A DNA stretch of 54,936 bases from an uncultured Porphyromonadaceae bacterium (GTDB lineage Bacteria > Bacteroidota > Bacteroidia > Bacteroidales > Muribaculaceae). The stretch is from assembly GCA_947177035.1 (NCBI GenBank), contig CAMWSS010000015.1:1-54936 (forward strand), in the 5' to 3' direction. Under the pieces are notes generated by a model. The model did no database searches. It saw only the letters and a program-made list of their open reading frames with translations, and had not been told where the DNA came from. Made by a program: the position numbers and the translations under genes. Below are positions 18,204-26,760 of the stretch, in pieces; the first letter of the stretch is position 1, and each line of letters starts with the position of its first letter.

Positions 18204-19989
18204 ACTGCTCGCACCCGCACGCGACAAAGAAGTGGCCATCGAGGCCCTGCGCCATGGCGCCGACGCCGTATACATGGGTGCTTCAAGCCACGGCGCAAGA
18301 GCCGCGGCCGGCAACCCCGTGGCCGACATTGCCTCAGTGACCGACTATGCCCACCGATTCGGCGCACGCGTCTACGTGACGGTCAACACTCTGGTATATG
18401 ACCGCGAACTCCATCAGGTTGAACGCCTCATCCGCGAACTTTATCGGGCGGGAGCCGACGCCCTCATAGTGCAGGACCTGGGAGTGCTCAGACTCGACAT
18501 CCCTCCCATAGCGCTCCACGCATCGACACAATGCGACATACGCACCCCCGCCACAGCCCGCTTTCTGCAGGATCTCGGATTCTCCCAGCTCGTGCTGCCG
18601 CGCGAACTCAGCGCCGACGAAATCAGAGCGATGCGACAAGCCGTCACAGTGCCGCTCGAAGCATTCGTACACGGCGCGCTCTGCGTCAGCTATAGCGGCG
18701 ACTGCTATGCCTCGCAACGCCACACCGGACGAAGCGCCAATCGCGGAGAATGCGCCCAGCTGTGCCGCCTGCCCTATGATCTGACCGACGGCAGCGGACG
18801 CACGCTCGCCACTGGCAAGCACCTGCTGTCGCTGCGAGACCTGAACCGCCTGGGCGATCTGCGCGAACTGATCGACGCCGGAGTGTCATCGCTCAAAATC
18901 GAAGGCAGACTGAAAGATGCCGGATACGTCAAAAACGTTGTCGCCGCCTACGACCGCGAACTGAAAAAGCTCGGCGTGCGGCGCTCCTCGCGCGGACAAG
19001 TGGAAACAGACTTCGACCCAGACCCGGCACGCAGTTTCAACCGAGGGTTCACATCATACTTTTTCCACACTCCCGCCCCCCGGACAATGGCATCGGCCAA
19101 CACCCCGAAAAGCATCGGCACTCCGATCGCCACAGTCGCTTCGGTCAAAGGCAAACGAATCACTCTGCGCGACGTCGGTGCTCAGCTGGCCAACGGCGAC
19201 GGCCTGATCTTTTTCGATCCCGCCGGACACGTCGGCGGTTTCCGCGTCAACCGGGTGGACTCGCCGACAATACTGACCACCGCCGATGAGCCGCCGCGCA
19301 CTCTCACCCCGGGCACCACTCTCTACCGCAATTTCGACAAAGCCTTTGCCGACAGACTGTCGCGCCCATCGTCCACTCGCACCCTGCCGCTACACATGAC
19401 GCTTCGACGAGCCGGCTCGCAACTCTGCCTTGATGCCGGAGACGTCACCGCAACAATCGACGCGCCAGATCCGCAAAGAGCCAACACCCCGCAGGCCGAC
19501 GCACGCAGGCGAGTGCTCTCAAAACTCGGCGGTTCGGACTATCGCCTTGAAGGACTCACCGACCTGCTGGCCGACGAATTCGTGCCGGCATCGCAACTCA
19601 CCGAACTGCGCAGAAAGCTGACCGAACTGCTCGAAATCACAGCCCGGACCACTCATCACTTTGACCGCCGGCGCGAAGAACTGACCGAAGCGAAAGCTCC
19701 GGAAACGACGCTGACGTATCATGCCAACGTGGCCAACCGGCTGGCGGAACAGGTCTATCGCGACCACGGAGTTTCGGGCCAGATCCAGCCGGCACCGGAA
19801 ATCAAGACCCCCGAAGGCGAGACCATGGTGATGCTCACCCGCTATTGCCTGCGCCGGGAACTCGGACACTGCCGGCGCACACCGGCCGGCGCCGAATGGC
19901 CTGAACCGCTGACGCTCTCCGCGCCTGGACTGACTCTGCACCTCGGCTTCGACTGCGCCGCCTGCGCCATGACCGTCACCATGAAATGA
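18175..19989 (+). CDS. U32 family protein with DUF3656, RlhA-like 23S rRNA hydroxylase
   Basis: A 604-residue protein. The ATG at 18175 is preferred over a TTG at 18163. The N-terminal barrel starts IELLAPARDKEVAIEALRHG and includes VTVNTLVYDREL. The cluster Cys residues lie in FVHGALCVSYSGDCYASQRH and GECAQLCRLPYDLT. The region after about residue 300 corresponds to the DUF3656 (collagenase-like) extension, with FNRGFTSYFF at the junction. E. coli RlhA, of similar size and layout, makes 5-hydroxycytidine at C2501 of 23S rRNA. Together with the gene at 2851 the window holds two distinct U32 proteins. Substrate by homology only. Confidence 0.85.
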   Translation: MCQTPTYSIELLAPARDKEVAIEALRHGADAVYMGASSHGARAAAGNPVADIASVTDYAHRFGARVYVTVNTLVYDRELHQVERLIRELYRAGADALIVQDLGVLRLDIPPIALHASTQCDIRTPATARFLQDLGFSQLVLPRELSADEIRAMRQAVTVPLEAFVHGALCVSYSGDCYASQRHTGRSANRGECAQLCRLPYDLTDGSGRTLATGKHLLSLRDLNRLGDLRELIDAGVSSLKIEGRLKDAGYVKNVVAAYDRELKKLGVRRSSRGQVETDFDPDPARSFNRGFTSYFFHTPAPRTMASANTPKSIGTPIATVASVKGKRITLRDVGAQLANGDGLIFFDPAGHVGGFRVNRVDSPTILTTADEPPRTLTPGTTLYRNFDKAFADRLSRPSSTRTLPLHMTLRRAGSQLCLDAGDVTATIDAPDPQRANTPQADARRRVLSKLGGSDYRLEGLTDLLADEFVPASQLTELRRKLTELLEITARTTHHFDRRREELTEAKAPETTLTYHANVANRLAEQVYRDHGVSGQIQPAPEIKTPEGETMVMLTRYCLRRELGHCRRTPAGAEWPEPLTLSAPGLTLHLGFDCAACAMTVTMK

Positions 19990-20013
19990 ACCGGATCCCC
20001 AAAACCTGATCCA

Positions 20014-20667
20014 TCATTTTACCTCAATCTGCTCGCCAAGAAAATGCGGTGCCTTGCCGGTGACAATGTCGAGCATCATCTTGTCGCGCGCCAGCCATTC
20101 CCTCACGGCCATGCGCACCCGCACCCGCCTCAGAGCCACCAGCGGCGCGGCCACCGCCACGGCGCTTATGCCGTTGGCCTCGGCAAGAAACAGCGCCCTG
20201 GCACAATGATCGGCCTGAGAAACAATGGTGATCTCCTCGCAGCCAAACACCTTTTTGGCTCTCACCACCGAGTCGAGAGTGCGGAATCCGGCATAATCGA
20301 GCACAATCCGCTCCTGTGGCACCCCGGCGGCGACAAGAGCGTCGCGCATGGCAAAAGGCTCATTATAATATCGGGTGCGGTTGTCGCCGCTGGCGATAAT
20401 GAAATCAATCTTGCCAAGGCGGAACAGCTCGGCGGCAGTCTGTATGCGTGACGTGAAATAGGAATTCGGCGAGCCGGAACGGGTCATCGGGCTGGTCCCG
20501 AGCAGCAGCCCGACGCGATTGCGGGGAGCTGAAGCGGCATCGGCATATATCTTCCCCTCGGCCGCCCTGTCGACCACGACGTTGACCACGGCGGTGACAA
20601 CAACCATAACGGAAGCCACTACCGACACCAGCGCCACAATCCGCCGTATCCACAAACGCAATTTCAT
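20014..20667 (-). CDS. sanA: SanA/YdcF family envelope protein
   Basis: A 217-residue protein with one N-terminal membrane helix (about residues 10-30) and a periplasmic DUF218-type domain. Family motifs are VGLLLGTSP, SYFTSRIQTAAEL, IIASGDNRTRYYNEP, MRDALVAAGVP and TIVSQADHCARAL. E. coli SanA affects vancomycin sensitivity at high temperature and the barrier function of the envelope, but the chemistry is unknown. The gene diverges from the Fur-family gene. A TAACTTTG element ends only 4 bases before its ATG, suggesting a leaderless or nearly leaderless mRNA. Confidence 0.85.
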   Translation of the reverse strand: MKLRLWIRRIVALVSVVASVMVVVTAVVNVVVDRAAEGKIYADAASAPRNRVGLLLGTSPMTRSGSPNSYFTSRIQTAAELFRLGKIDFIIASGDNRTRYYNEPFAMRDALVAAGVPQERIVLDYAGFRTLDSVVRAKKVFGCEEITIVSQADHCARALFLAEANGISAVAVAAPLVALRRVRVRMAVREWLARDKMMLDIVTGKAPHFLGEQIEVK

Positions 20668-20671
20668 GCCA

Positions 20672-20679
20672 CAAAGTTA
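20672..20679 (-). promoter_or_regulatory. -7 element of sanA
   Basis: On the minus strand TAACTTTG reads from 20679 to 20672, 4 bases upstream of the ATG at 20667. No clear TTTG is seen about 20 bp further upstream. Confidence 0.5.
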
Positions 20680-20726
20680 CAAAAGTTTTTTCAACCTTCG
20701 CCACTCAGCTTTTTTTTACACGGCGG

Positions 20727-20758
20727 TTTGCGTTGGTCATGGAAAAGTATTACATTTG
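20727..20758 (+). promoter_or_regulatory. Promoter of the Fur-family gene and purA
   Basis: TTTG (20727-20730), a 20-bp spacer and TACATTTG (20751-20758): an exact match to the Bacteroidetes consensus. The start codon at 20770 is 11 bases downstream. Confidence 0.75.
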
Positions 20759-20769
20759 CAGTGACAAAC

Positions 20770-21261
20770 ATGGACGACAAATTTCGCACAAATCTGCGCC
20801 GCCAATTTACGACACACCTTGAACGGTGTGGCAAGCGCCACACTCCCGAACGGTTCTTCATTCTCGACACCGCTCTGGAGATGAGAGGGCGCTTCACCGC
20901 CGACGACCTTCTGCGCCGCGCGGCCGACGGCACCATGCAGGTCAGCAGAGCCACCGTGTTCAACACCCTGCCCCTGCTGCTCGATTCCGGAGTGTTGCGC
21001 CGCTCAAGCAACCACCGCAAGGTCGACTATGAAGTAGTGTCGACTCCGGCAAAGGCCGAGCCTCGGCAGAATCTGGTCTGCACCGTGTGCGGATCCATCC
21101 ACCGCCGCAAGGCGTCGTCGCTCCGCGACTGGGTCAGCTCGCAGTCCTATGGCGACTTCGCTCCCGGCGAATCGATCGAAATATTCGTCTATGGCGAATG
21201 CGGACGCTGCCGAAGAGCACGCCGCAAACTCTCGCAAGAGAAAAACCGCAAAATAACTTAA
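20770..21261 (+). CDS. Fur-family transcriptional regulator lacking the HHDH motif
   Basis: A 163-residue protein. The ATG at 20770 follows the promoter; an upstream in-frame codon at 20728 lies inside the -33 element. The winged helix shows RHTPERFFILDTAL and QVSRATVFNTLPLLLDSGVL, typical of Fur recognition helices. Two CxxC pairs (CTVCG and CGRC) remain as the structural zinc site. The regulatory-metal segment that usually reads HHDH before the first CxxC is EPRQNLV here, so the sensed signal may differ from iron or zinc. It lies 35 bases upstream of purA in the same direction, an arrangement I recall from other Bacteroidales. Confidence 0.85.
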   Translation: MDDKFRTNLRRQFTTHLERCGKRHTPERFFILDTALEMRGRFTADDLLRRAADGTMQVSRATVFNTLPLLLDSGVLRRSSNHRKVDYEVVSTPAKAEPRQNLVCTVCGSIHRRKASSLRDWVSSQSYGDFAPGESIEIFVYGECGRCRRARRKLSQEKNRKIT

Positions 21262-21296
21262 ACCCAAAATACAAGCAAGAATCCTCATTTCCAACT

Positions 21297-22574
21297 ATGA
21301 AAGTTGACGTGTTGTTAGGCCTCCAGTGGGGCGATGAAGGTAAAGGTAAAGTGGTTGACGTGCTCACCCCGCGCTACGACGTGGTGGCCCGCTTCCAGGG
21401 CGGACCCAACGCCGGCCACACCCTTGAGTTCGAAGGAAAGAAATACGTATTGCGTTCCATTCCGTCAGGAATTTTCCAGCATGGCCAGGTCAACGTCATC
21501 GGCAACGGCGTGGTGCTTGACCCTATCTTGTTCCGCGAAGAAGCCGAATCTTTGGAACAGAGCGGCGTCGACATAAAAAAAGTGCTTAAGATCAGCAAAA
21601 AAGCTCATCTTATCATGCCGACACACCGTCTGCTCGACGCAGCCAACGAAGCCGCGAAAGGCGCCGGAAAAATCGGCACCACGGGCAAAGGCATCGGCCC
21701 GACCTACACCGACAAGATCTCACGCAACGGACTGCGCGTCGGCGACACCATCGCTCCCGACTTCGACAGCCGCTATGCCGCCGCCAAGGCCAAACATCTG
21801 GCCACTCTGGCATCGCTCGGCATGTGCGACCCCGACATAGCCGACATCGAAGCCCGCTGGCTCGACGCCATCGGCTATCTGCACCAGTATGAGCTGATCG
21901 ACTCCGAACACGTCATCAACCGCTACCTGCGCGAAGGCAAAAAAGTGCTCTGCGAAGGCGCGCAAGGCACAATGCTCGACGTTGACTTCGGATCATACCC
22001 CTTTGTGACCTCCAGCAACACGGTCTGCGCCGGCGCCTGCACCGGACTTGGCGTGGCTCCGCGCAACATCGGCGAAGTATTCGGCATATTCAAAGCCTAC
22101 TGCACACGCGTCGGCAGCGGCCCGTTCCCCACGGAACTGTTTGACGAGACCGGAAAACGCATCCGCGACATCGGCCACGAATACGGCGCTGTCACAGGCC
22201 GCGAACGCCGTTGCGGATGGGTGGACCTGGTGGCGCTGCGCTATGCCATCATGATCAACGGCGTCACACAGCTCATCATGATGAAGAGCGACGTGCTCGA
22301 CGACTTCGACACCGTCAAGGCATGCACCGCCTATCGGATCAACGGCCAGACCGTCCAGGACTTCCCATACGACGTCGACGGAATGGATATCGAACCGGTC
22401 TACACAGAAATGCCGGGCTGGAAAACTCCCATGAGTTCGCTCACATCGGAAGACCAGCTCCCGCAGGCATTCAAGGACTATGTGGCTTTCCTCGAACGCG
22501 AACTGGAAACCCCCATCACCATCCTGTCTGTCGGCCCCGACCGCGCCCAGACAATCGTGCGCGAATCCAAATGA
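21297..22574 (+). CDS. purA: Adenylosuccinate synthetase
   Basis: A 425-residue enzyme joining aspartate to IMP with GTP, the first step of the AMP branch of purine synthesis. The ATG at 21297 gives MKVDVLLGLQWGDEGKGKVV, the canonical opening with the GDEGKGK nucleotide loop; the longer frame runs back through the Fur gene. Other signatures are QGGPNAGHTL (catalytic His), GTTGKGIGPTY, GAQGTMLDVDFG and GRERRCGWVDL. Length is normal. It is followed by a strong hairpin at 22582-22614. Confidence 0.97.
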   Translation: MKVDVLLGLQWGDEGKGKVVDVLTPRYDVVARFQGGPNAGHTLEFEGKKYVLRSIPSGIFQHGQVNVIGNGVVLDPILFREEAESLEQSGVDIKKVLKISKKAHLIMPTHRLLDAANEAAKGAGKIGTTGKGIGPTYTDKISRNGLRVGDTIAPDFDSRYAAAKAKHLATLASLGMCDPDIADIEARWLDAIGYLHQYELIDSEHVINRYLREGKKVLCEGAQGTMLDVDFGSYPFVTSSNTVCAGACTGLGVAPRNIGEVFGIFKAYCTRVGSGPFPTELFDETGKRIRDIGHEYGAVTGRERRCGWVDLVALRYAIMINGVTQLIMMKSDVLDDFDTVKACTAYRINGQTVQDFPYDVDGMDIEPVYTEMPGWKTPMSSLTSEDQLPQAFKDYVAFLERELETPITILSVGPDRAQTIVRESK

Positions 22575-22581
22575 ACATCAC

Positions 22582-22614
22582 ATCGGTTAAGGCCGGCCAC
22601 CGGCCTTAACCGAT
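22582..22614 (+). terminator. Hairpin terminator after purA
   Basis: ATCGGTTAAGGCCGG (22582-22596) pairs perfectly with its complement at 22600-22614 around a 3-base loop, followed by only a weak T stretch. It separates purA from the DUF1015 gene. Confidence 0.7.
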
Positions 22615-22647
22615 TTCCATACCAACCTTAAAATCTCATCTACAACC

Positions 22648-23892
22648 ATGGCAAAGATCAAGCCTTTCAAGGGTGTGCGCCCTCCACGCGAACTTGTGAC
22701 CCAAGTTGCATCCCGCCCCTACGACGTTCTCAACTCCGACGAGGCCCGCGCCGAGGCCGAAGGCAATCCCCGTTCGCTCTACCACATCATCAAACCCGAA
22801 ATCGACTTCCCGGTCGGCACTGACGAACACGATCCGCGCGTCTATGACAAAGCAGTCGAAAACTTCCTGCGCTTCCAGAAAGAAGGATGGCTTGTGCAAG
22901 ACCCCGACGAATGCTACTATATATACGCACAGACCATGAACGGCCGCACTCAATACGGCATCGTCATGGCCGCCGCCGTCGAAGACTACATGAGCGGAGC
23001 CATCAAAAAACACGAACTCACCCGCAAGGACAAAGAAGAAGACCGCATGAAACACGTGCGCGTCAACAACGCCAACATCGAGCCAGTGTTTTTCGCATTC
23101 CCCGACAATCCCGCACTCGACGAAATTATCCGCACTGTCACCGCCGGTCCCGCCGAATATGATTTCACCGCACCCGACGGTTTCGGCCACCACTTCTGGG
23201 TGATCTCCGACAAAGCCCTGACAGAACGCATCACCGAAGAATTCGCCAAAATTCCGGCAATGTACATAGCCGACGGCCATCACCGCACAGCAGCCGCCGC
23301 TCTCGTCGGCCACGAACGTGCACAGGCCAACCCCGACCACAACGGCACCGAGGAATACAACTACTTCCTGGCCGTGGCCTTCCCGTCGAGCCACCTGCGC
23401 ATCATCGACTACAACCGCGTGGTGCGCGACCTCAACGGTCTCTCTCCGGCCGAATTCCTGGAAAAACTTGAATTTGATTTCATTGTCGAAGACAAAGGCA
23501 CCGCGACATACCATCCCGAGGCTCTGCACAACTTCTCGCTCTACCTTGAAGGACACTGGTATTCGCTGACCGCCCGCGCCGGACGTTACGACGACAACGA
23601 CCCGATCGGCGTGCTCGACGTCACCATCAGCTCCGACCTGATCCTGCGCGACATTCTCGGCATCGACGACCTCCGCACCTCCAAGCGCATCGACTTCGTC
23701 GGCGGCATCCGCGGACTCGAAGAACTGAAACGCCGCGTCGACTCCGGCGAAATGGCCGCAGCCCTGGCCCTCTATCCCGTGTCGATGAAGCAATTGATGG
23801 ACATTGCCGACTCCGGTGCCATCATGCCCCCCAAAACCACCTGGTTCGAGCCAAAACTCCGCTCCGGACTGGTCATCCACAAACTCGACTGA
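22648..23892 (+). CDS. DUF1015 family protein
   Basis: A 414-residue cytoplasmic protein of family DUF1015. Recognisable pieces are KPFKGVRPP near the start, SRPYDVLNSDEAR, KKHELTRKDKEEDRMKH and YIADGHHRTAAAAL in the second half. The biochemical function is not established. In several Bacteroidetes it sits beside serine biosynthesis genes; here no such genes are nearby. It is bounded by hairpins on both sides, so it is probably its own unit, although no clear promoter element was found in the short gap after the purA hairpin. Confidence 0.88.
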   Translation: MAKIKPFKGVRPPRELVTQVASRPYDVLNSDEARAEAEGNPRSLYHIIKPEIDFPVGTDEHDPRVYDKAVENFLRFQKEGWLVQDPDECYYIYAQTMNGRTQYGIVMAAAVEDYMSGAIKKHELTRKDKEEDRMKHVRVNNANIEPVFFAFPDNPALDEIIRTVTAGPAEYDFTAPDGFGHHFWVISDKALTERITEEFAKIPAMYIADGHHRTAAAALVGHERAQANPDHNGTEEYNYFLAVAFPSSHLRIIDYNRVVRDLNGLSPAEFLEKLEFDFIVEDKGTATYHPEALHNFSLYLEGHWYSLTARAGRYDDNDPIGVLDVTISSDLILRDILGIDDLRTSKRIDFVGGIRGLEELKRRVDSGEMAAALALYPVSMKQLMDIADSGAIMPPKTTWFEPKLRSGLVIHKLD

Positions 23893-23910
23893 CAGCTTCA
23901 TCCATAGACC

Positions 23911-23943
23911 AGAGCCGCCGTCCGTAAATAGGACGGCGGTTCT
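23911..23943 (+). terminator. Hairpin terminator after the DUF1015 gene
   Basis: AGAGCCGCCGTCC (23911-23923) pairs with GGACGGCGGTTCT (23931-23943) across a 7-base loop, with one G-U pair. No long T run follows. Confidence 0.65.
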
Positions 23944-23965
23944 CGCTATTCTCGGAAATAATGCG

Positions 23966-23973
23966 TACCTTTG
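23966..23973 (+). promoter_or_regulatory. -7 element upstream of bioB
   Basis: TACCTTTG, 28 bases before the bioB ATG and just after the hairpin. No good TTTG partner is seen at the usual distance. Confidence 0.45.
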
Positions 23974-24001
23974 CAGCGTGATTAACAAAATTTTTGAAAC
24001 T

Positions 24002-24958
24002 ATGGATCTGTCAACTGCAATGGAAACTGCCCTGGCAGGAACCCCGCTGTCGGTAGACGATGCCCTGAGTCTCACCGCATTCACCACCGATGAACTGTGT
24101 GACGCGGCCGACGCCGTGCGACGCCACCACACAGGCAACACCATCCACACCTGCTCGATTGTCAACGCCCGCTCCGGACGCTGCTCCGAAGACTGCAAAT
24201 GGTGTGCACAGTCACGGTTTCACGCCACCGGAATCAACGAATATGAGTATATTCCCGAAAGCGAAATGCTTGCCGCCTATGACCACAGCAACGACCTGGG
24301 AGTGCGGCGTTTCGCGCTGGTCACTTCCGGACGCCGCGTGCCGCCGGCCCACATGGAGCGCTTCTGCGCCATGCTGAAAGAAGCCGGCAAGCACGGCGAC
24401 ATGAAACTGTGTGCCTCGATGGGCCTGCTGGACGAGGCTCAACTCCAACAACTGAAAGATGCCGGAGTGACGCGCTATCACTGCAATCTGGAGACGTCGC
24501 CCGCATATTTTCCGAAACTCTGCACCACCCACACCCAGGCCGACAAACTGCAGACAATAGCCGCCGCCAAACGCGTCGGGCTGGAAGTATGCGTGGGCGG
24601 CATAATCGGCATGGGCGAAAGCATGCGCGAACGCCTCGAACTGGCTGAAGCCGCAAGAAACTGCGGAGCCGACGCAATGCCGCTCAACGTGCTGAACCCT
24701 ATCCCCGGCACTCCGCTGGGCGACACTCCCCTGCTGTCGGAAGACGAAATCGTGCGCACGGTCGCCCTCATGCGCTTCGTGACCCCGAAAATGACCATAC
24801 ACTTTGCCGGCGGACGCAGTCGCCTGAGCCGAAGCTCGACCGTCAGAATGCTCCGCGGAGGCGCCAACGGCGCAATGGTGGGCAATCTGCTCACCACTGC
24901 CGGAAACGTGCCCGAACAAGATTTTGAACTATTTGCCGATGCCGGCTATTCTATCTAA
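24002..24958 (+). CDS. bioB: Biotin synthase
   Basis: A 318-residue radical SAM enzyme that inserts sulfur into dethiobiotin. The ATG at 24002 is preferred; a GTG eight codons earlier (23978) is possible but lies very near the -7 element. The SAM cluster motif is GRCSEDCKWCAQS (C-x3-C-x2-C). Ligands of the second cluster are expected at KLCASMG, RYHCNLETS and the Arg of FAGGRSRLS. GTPLGDTP is also typical. No other biotin gene is in the window; an acyl-CoA synthetase follows 4 bases later. Confidence 0.95.
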   Translation: MDLSTAMETALAGTPLSVDDALSLTAFTTDELCDAADAVRRHHTGNTIHTCSIVNARSGRCSEDCKWCAQSRFHATGINEYEYIPESEMLAAYDHSNDLGVRRFALVTSGRRVPPAHMERFCAMLKEAGKHGDMKLCASMGLLDEAQLQQLKDAGVTRYHCNLETSPAYFPKLCTTHTQADKLQTIAAAKRVGLEVCVGGIIGMGESMRERLELAEAARNCGADAMPLNVLNPIPGTPLGDTPLLSEDEIVRTVALMRFVTPKMTIHFAGGRSRLSRSSTVRMLRGGANGAMVGNLLTTAGNVPEQDFELFADAGYSI

Positions 24959-24962
24959 ACAT

Positions 24963-26753
24963 ATGCCAATACTCACCAACCTCATAAACCCATCCTGTAG
25001 CGGCGCCGACCGCCCCGCACTCCATTTCCTGACCGACGAAGAAGCGGGAACTTGGAAAAGCATCTCGCGCGGCGAGCTGTGGACAGACGTGATCAACGCC
25101 GCCACCGGACTGTTCAGCCTGAACGTGCAGCCAGGCGACAGCATCGGCATTCTGTCCGAGAACCGGCCGGAAATGATAATGACATATTTCGCCGCCTTCC
25201 GCCTGAGAGCCAAGGCTGTGAGCATGTATGCCACATCGTCGCAGGATCAGGTCAAATTCATTGTCAACGACGCCTCAATCAACCATATAGTGGTCGGCTC
25301 GCAGCAACATTACGCAATGGCACGTGGCGCTGGAGTGCACCACATCATCGCCGTTGACCCTGCCGTCAGATTTGATTCCGACGATTCCACGTCGATCTAT
25401 TTCACTCAGCTGATCGGACTCGGTGCCACCGCTTCCGCGCAGACCCGCGCCGAAGCCGACGCACGCGCAGCCGCATCGGCCGACGACGATATCGCCACCC
25501 TCATCTACACTTCCGGAACCACCGGCGAACCGAAGGGCGCGGTGCTCACCCACTCCTGCTTCGACGCCGCGCTGCGCATACACGCCAACCGCTTCCCTGA
25601 AGTGTGCGAAGGGATGAACTCCCTCTGCTTCCTGCCGCTGAGCCATATATTTGAAATGGCATGGACTTGCTTCTGCCTGTATCGCGACGTGGAAGTCTAC
25701 GTGAACCGCGACCCGCAACGCATACAGCAATCCCTGCGCGAAGTGCAGCCCAACGCCATGAGTGCCGTGCCTCGCTTCTGGGAAAAAGTCTATGCCGGAG
25801 TCAACGAACGCATCGCCTCCTACGGATGGTTCAAGCGCACCCTGGTCAGACGTGCCATTCACGCCGGCAAGGTCCGCAACCTCCAATACAAGCGCCTGGG
25901 ACAGAAAGTGCCGCGTCTGGTAGAATGGCGCTATCAATTCTATCGCAGCCGGGTGTTCAACGCCCTGCGCCACGTGATGGGAATGACCCGCGGACGCTTC
26001 TTCCCGACGGCCGGCGCTCCGATCTCGTCCGACATCGTTGAATTCGTGCGCGCTGTCGGCATCAACATGATCGTTGGCTATGGTCTGTCGGAAACAACAG
26101 CCACGGTCAGTTGCTTTGAACACACCGACTATCAGATCGGATCGGTCGGCACAGTGCTTGACGGAATCCAGGTCAAAATCGGCAAGGAAAACGAAGTGCT
26201 TGTCAAAGGACCGACCGTGATGCGCGGATATTTCAACCGCCCCGAGGCCACCGCCGAAGCATTCACCGCCGACGGCTGGTTCCGCACCGGCGACGCCGGA
26301 TCGCTCGATGCCGACGGATCACTCACCCTGACCGACCGCATCAAAGACCTGTTCAAGACGTCAAACGGCAAATACATTGCCCCGCAGGCCATCGAGACGT
26401 GCCTTGGCGCCGACCCGATGTTCGAGCAGGTGGCTGTGATCGGCGACCGTCGCAAATTTGTGACCGCCCTTATCGTTCCGGCCATAGAAATTCTCAAAGA
26501 ATATGCCGAGAAGGCGCGCATCACTTACAGTTCAGTCCAGGAACTGCTTGACGACGAACGCATCCATGCCTATATACAGAAGCGCATCGACAGCCTCATG
26601 ACCAAGTTCGCCCCCTACGAACACATCAAGCGGTTCACGCTGCTCGCCACCCCGTTCACCATGGAGAGCGGAGAATTGACCAACACCCTCAAACTGAAGC
26701 GTCCCGTCGTGCAGGCCCGCTATGCCGCCGAGATCGCGGCAATGTATCGCTGA
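24963..26753 (+). CDS. AMP-dependent synthetase, long-chain acyl-CoA synthetase-like
   Basis: A 596-residue adenylate-forming enzyme. The ATG at 24963 follows the bioB stop directly; an in-frame ATG at 24939 inside bioB is less likely. Key motifs are YTSGTTGEPKGAVLTH (P-loop), FLPLSHIFEMAW, GYGLSETTATV and GWFRTGDAGSLDADG with the hinge. The layout is that of bacterial long-chain fatty acid-CoA ligases (FadD15-like), which activate fatty acids for lipid synthesis or turnover. The true substrate is unknown. It is followed 7 bases later by murB. Confidence 0.9.
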   Translation: MPILTNLINPSCSGADRPALHFLTDEEAGTWKSISRGELWTDVINAATGLFSLNVQPGDSIGILSENRPEMIMTYFAAFRLRAKAVSMYATSSQDQVKFIVNDASINHIVVGSQQHYAMARGAGVHHIIAVDPAVRFDSDDSTSIYFTQLIGLGATASAQTRAEADARAAASADDDIATLIYTSGTTGEPKGAVLTHSCFDAALRIHANRFPEVCEGMNSLCFLPLSHIFEMAWTCFCLYRDVEVYVNRDPQRIQQSLREVQPNAMSAVPRFWEKVYAGVNERIASYGWFKRTLVRRAIHAGKVRNLQYKRLGQKVPRLVEWRYQFYRSRVFNALRHVMGMTRGRFFPTAGAPISSDIVEFVRAVGINMIVGYGLSETTATVSCFEHTDYQIGSVGTVLDGIQVKIGKENEVLVKGPTVMRGYFNRPEATAEAFTADGWFRTGDAGSLDADGSLTLTDRIKDLFKTSNGKYIAPQAIETCLGADPMFEQVAVIGDRRKFVTALIVPAIEILKEYAEKARITYSSVQELLDDERIHAYIQKRIDSLMTKFAPYEHIKRFTLLATPFTMESGELTNTLKLKRPVVQARYAAEIAAMYR

Positions 26754-26760
26754 CGCCCCT

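Noticed and set aside
22636-24198. Minus-strand open frame of 520 codons
   Set aside because: It lies antisense to the DUF1015 gene and bioB, both with clear family motifs. Long antisense frames arise from the codon bias of GC-rich DNA; the predicted protein has no recognisable domain.
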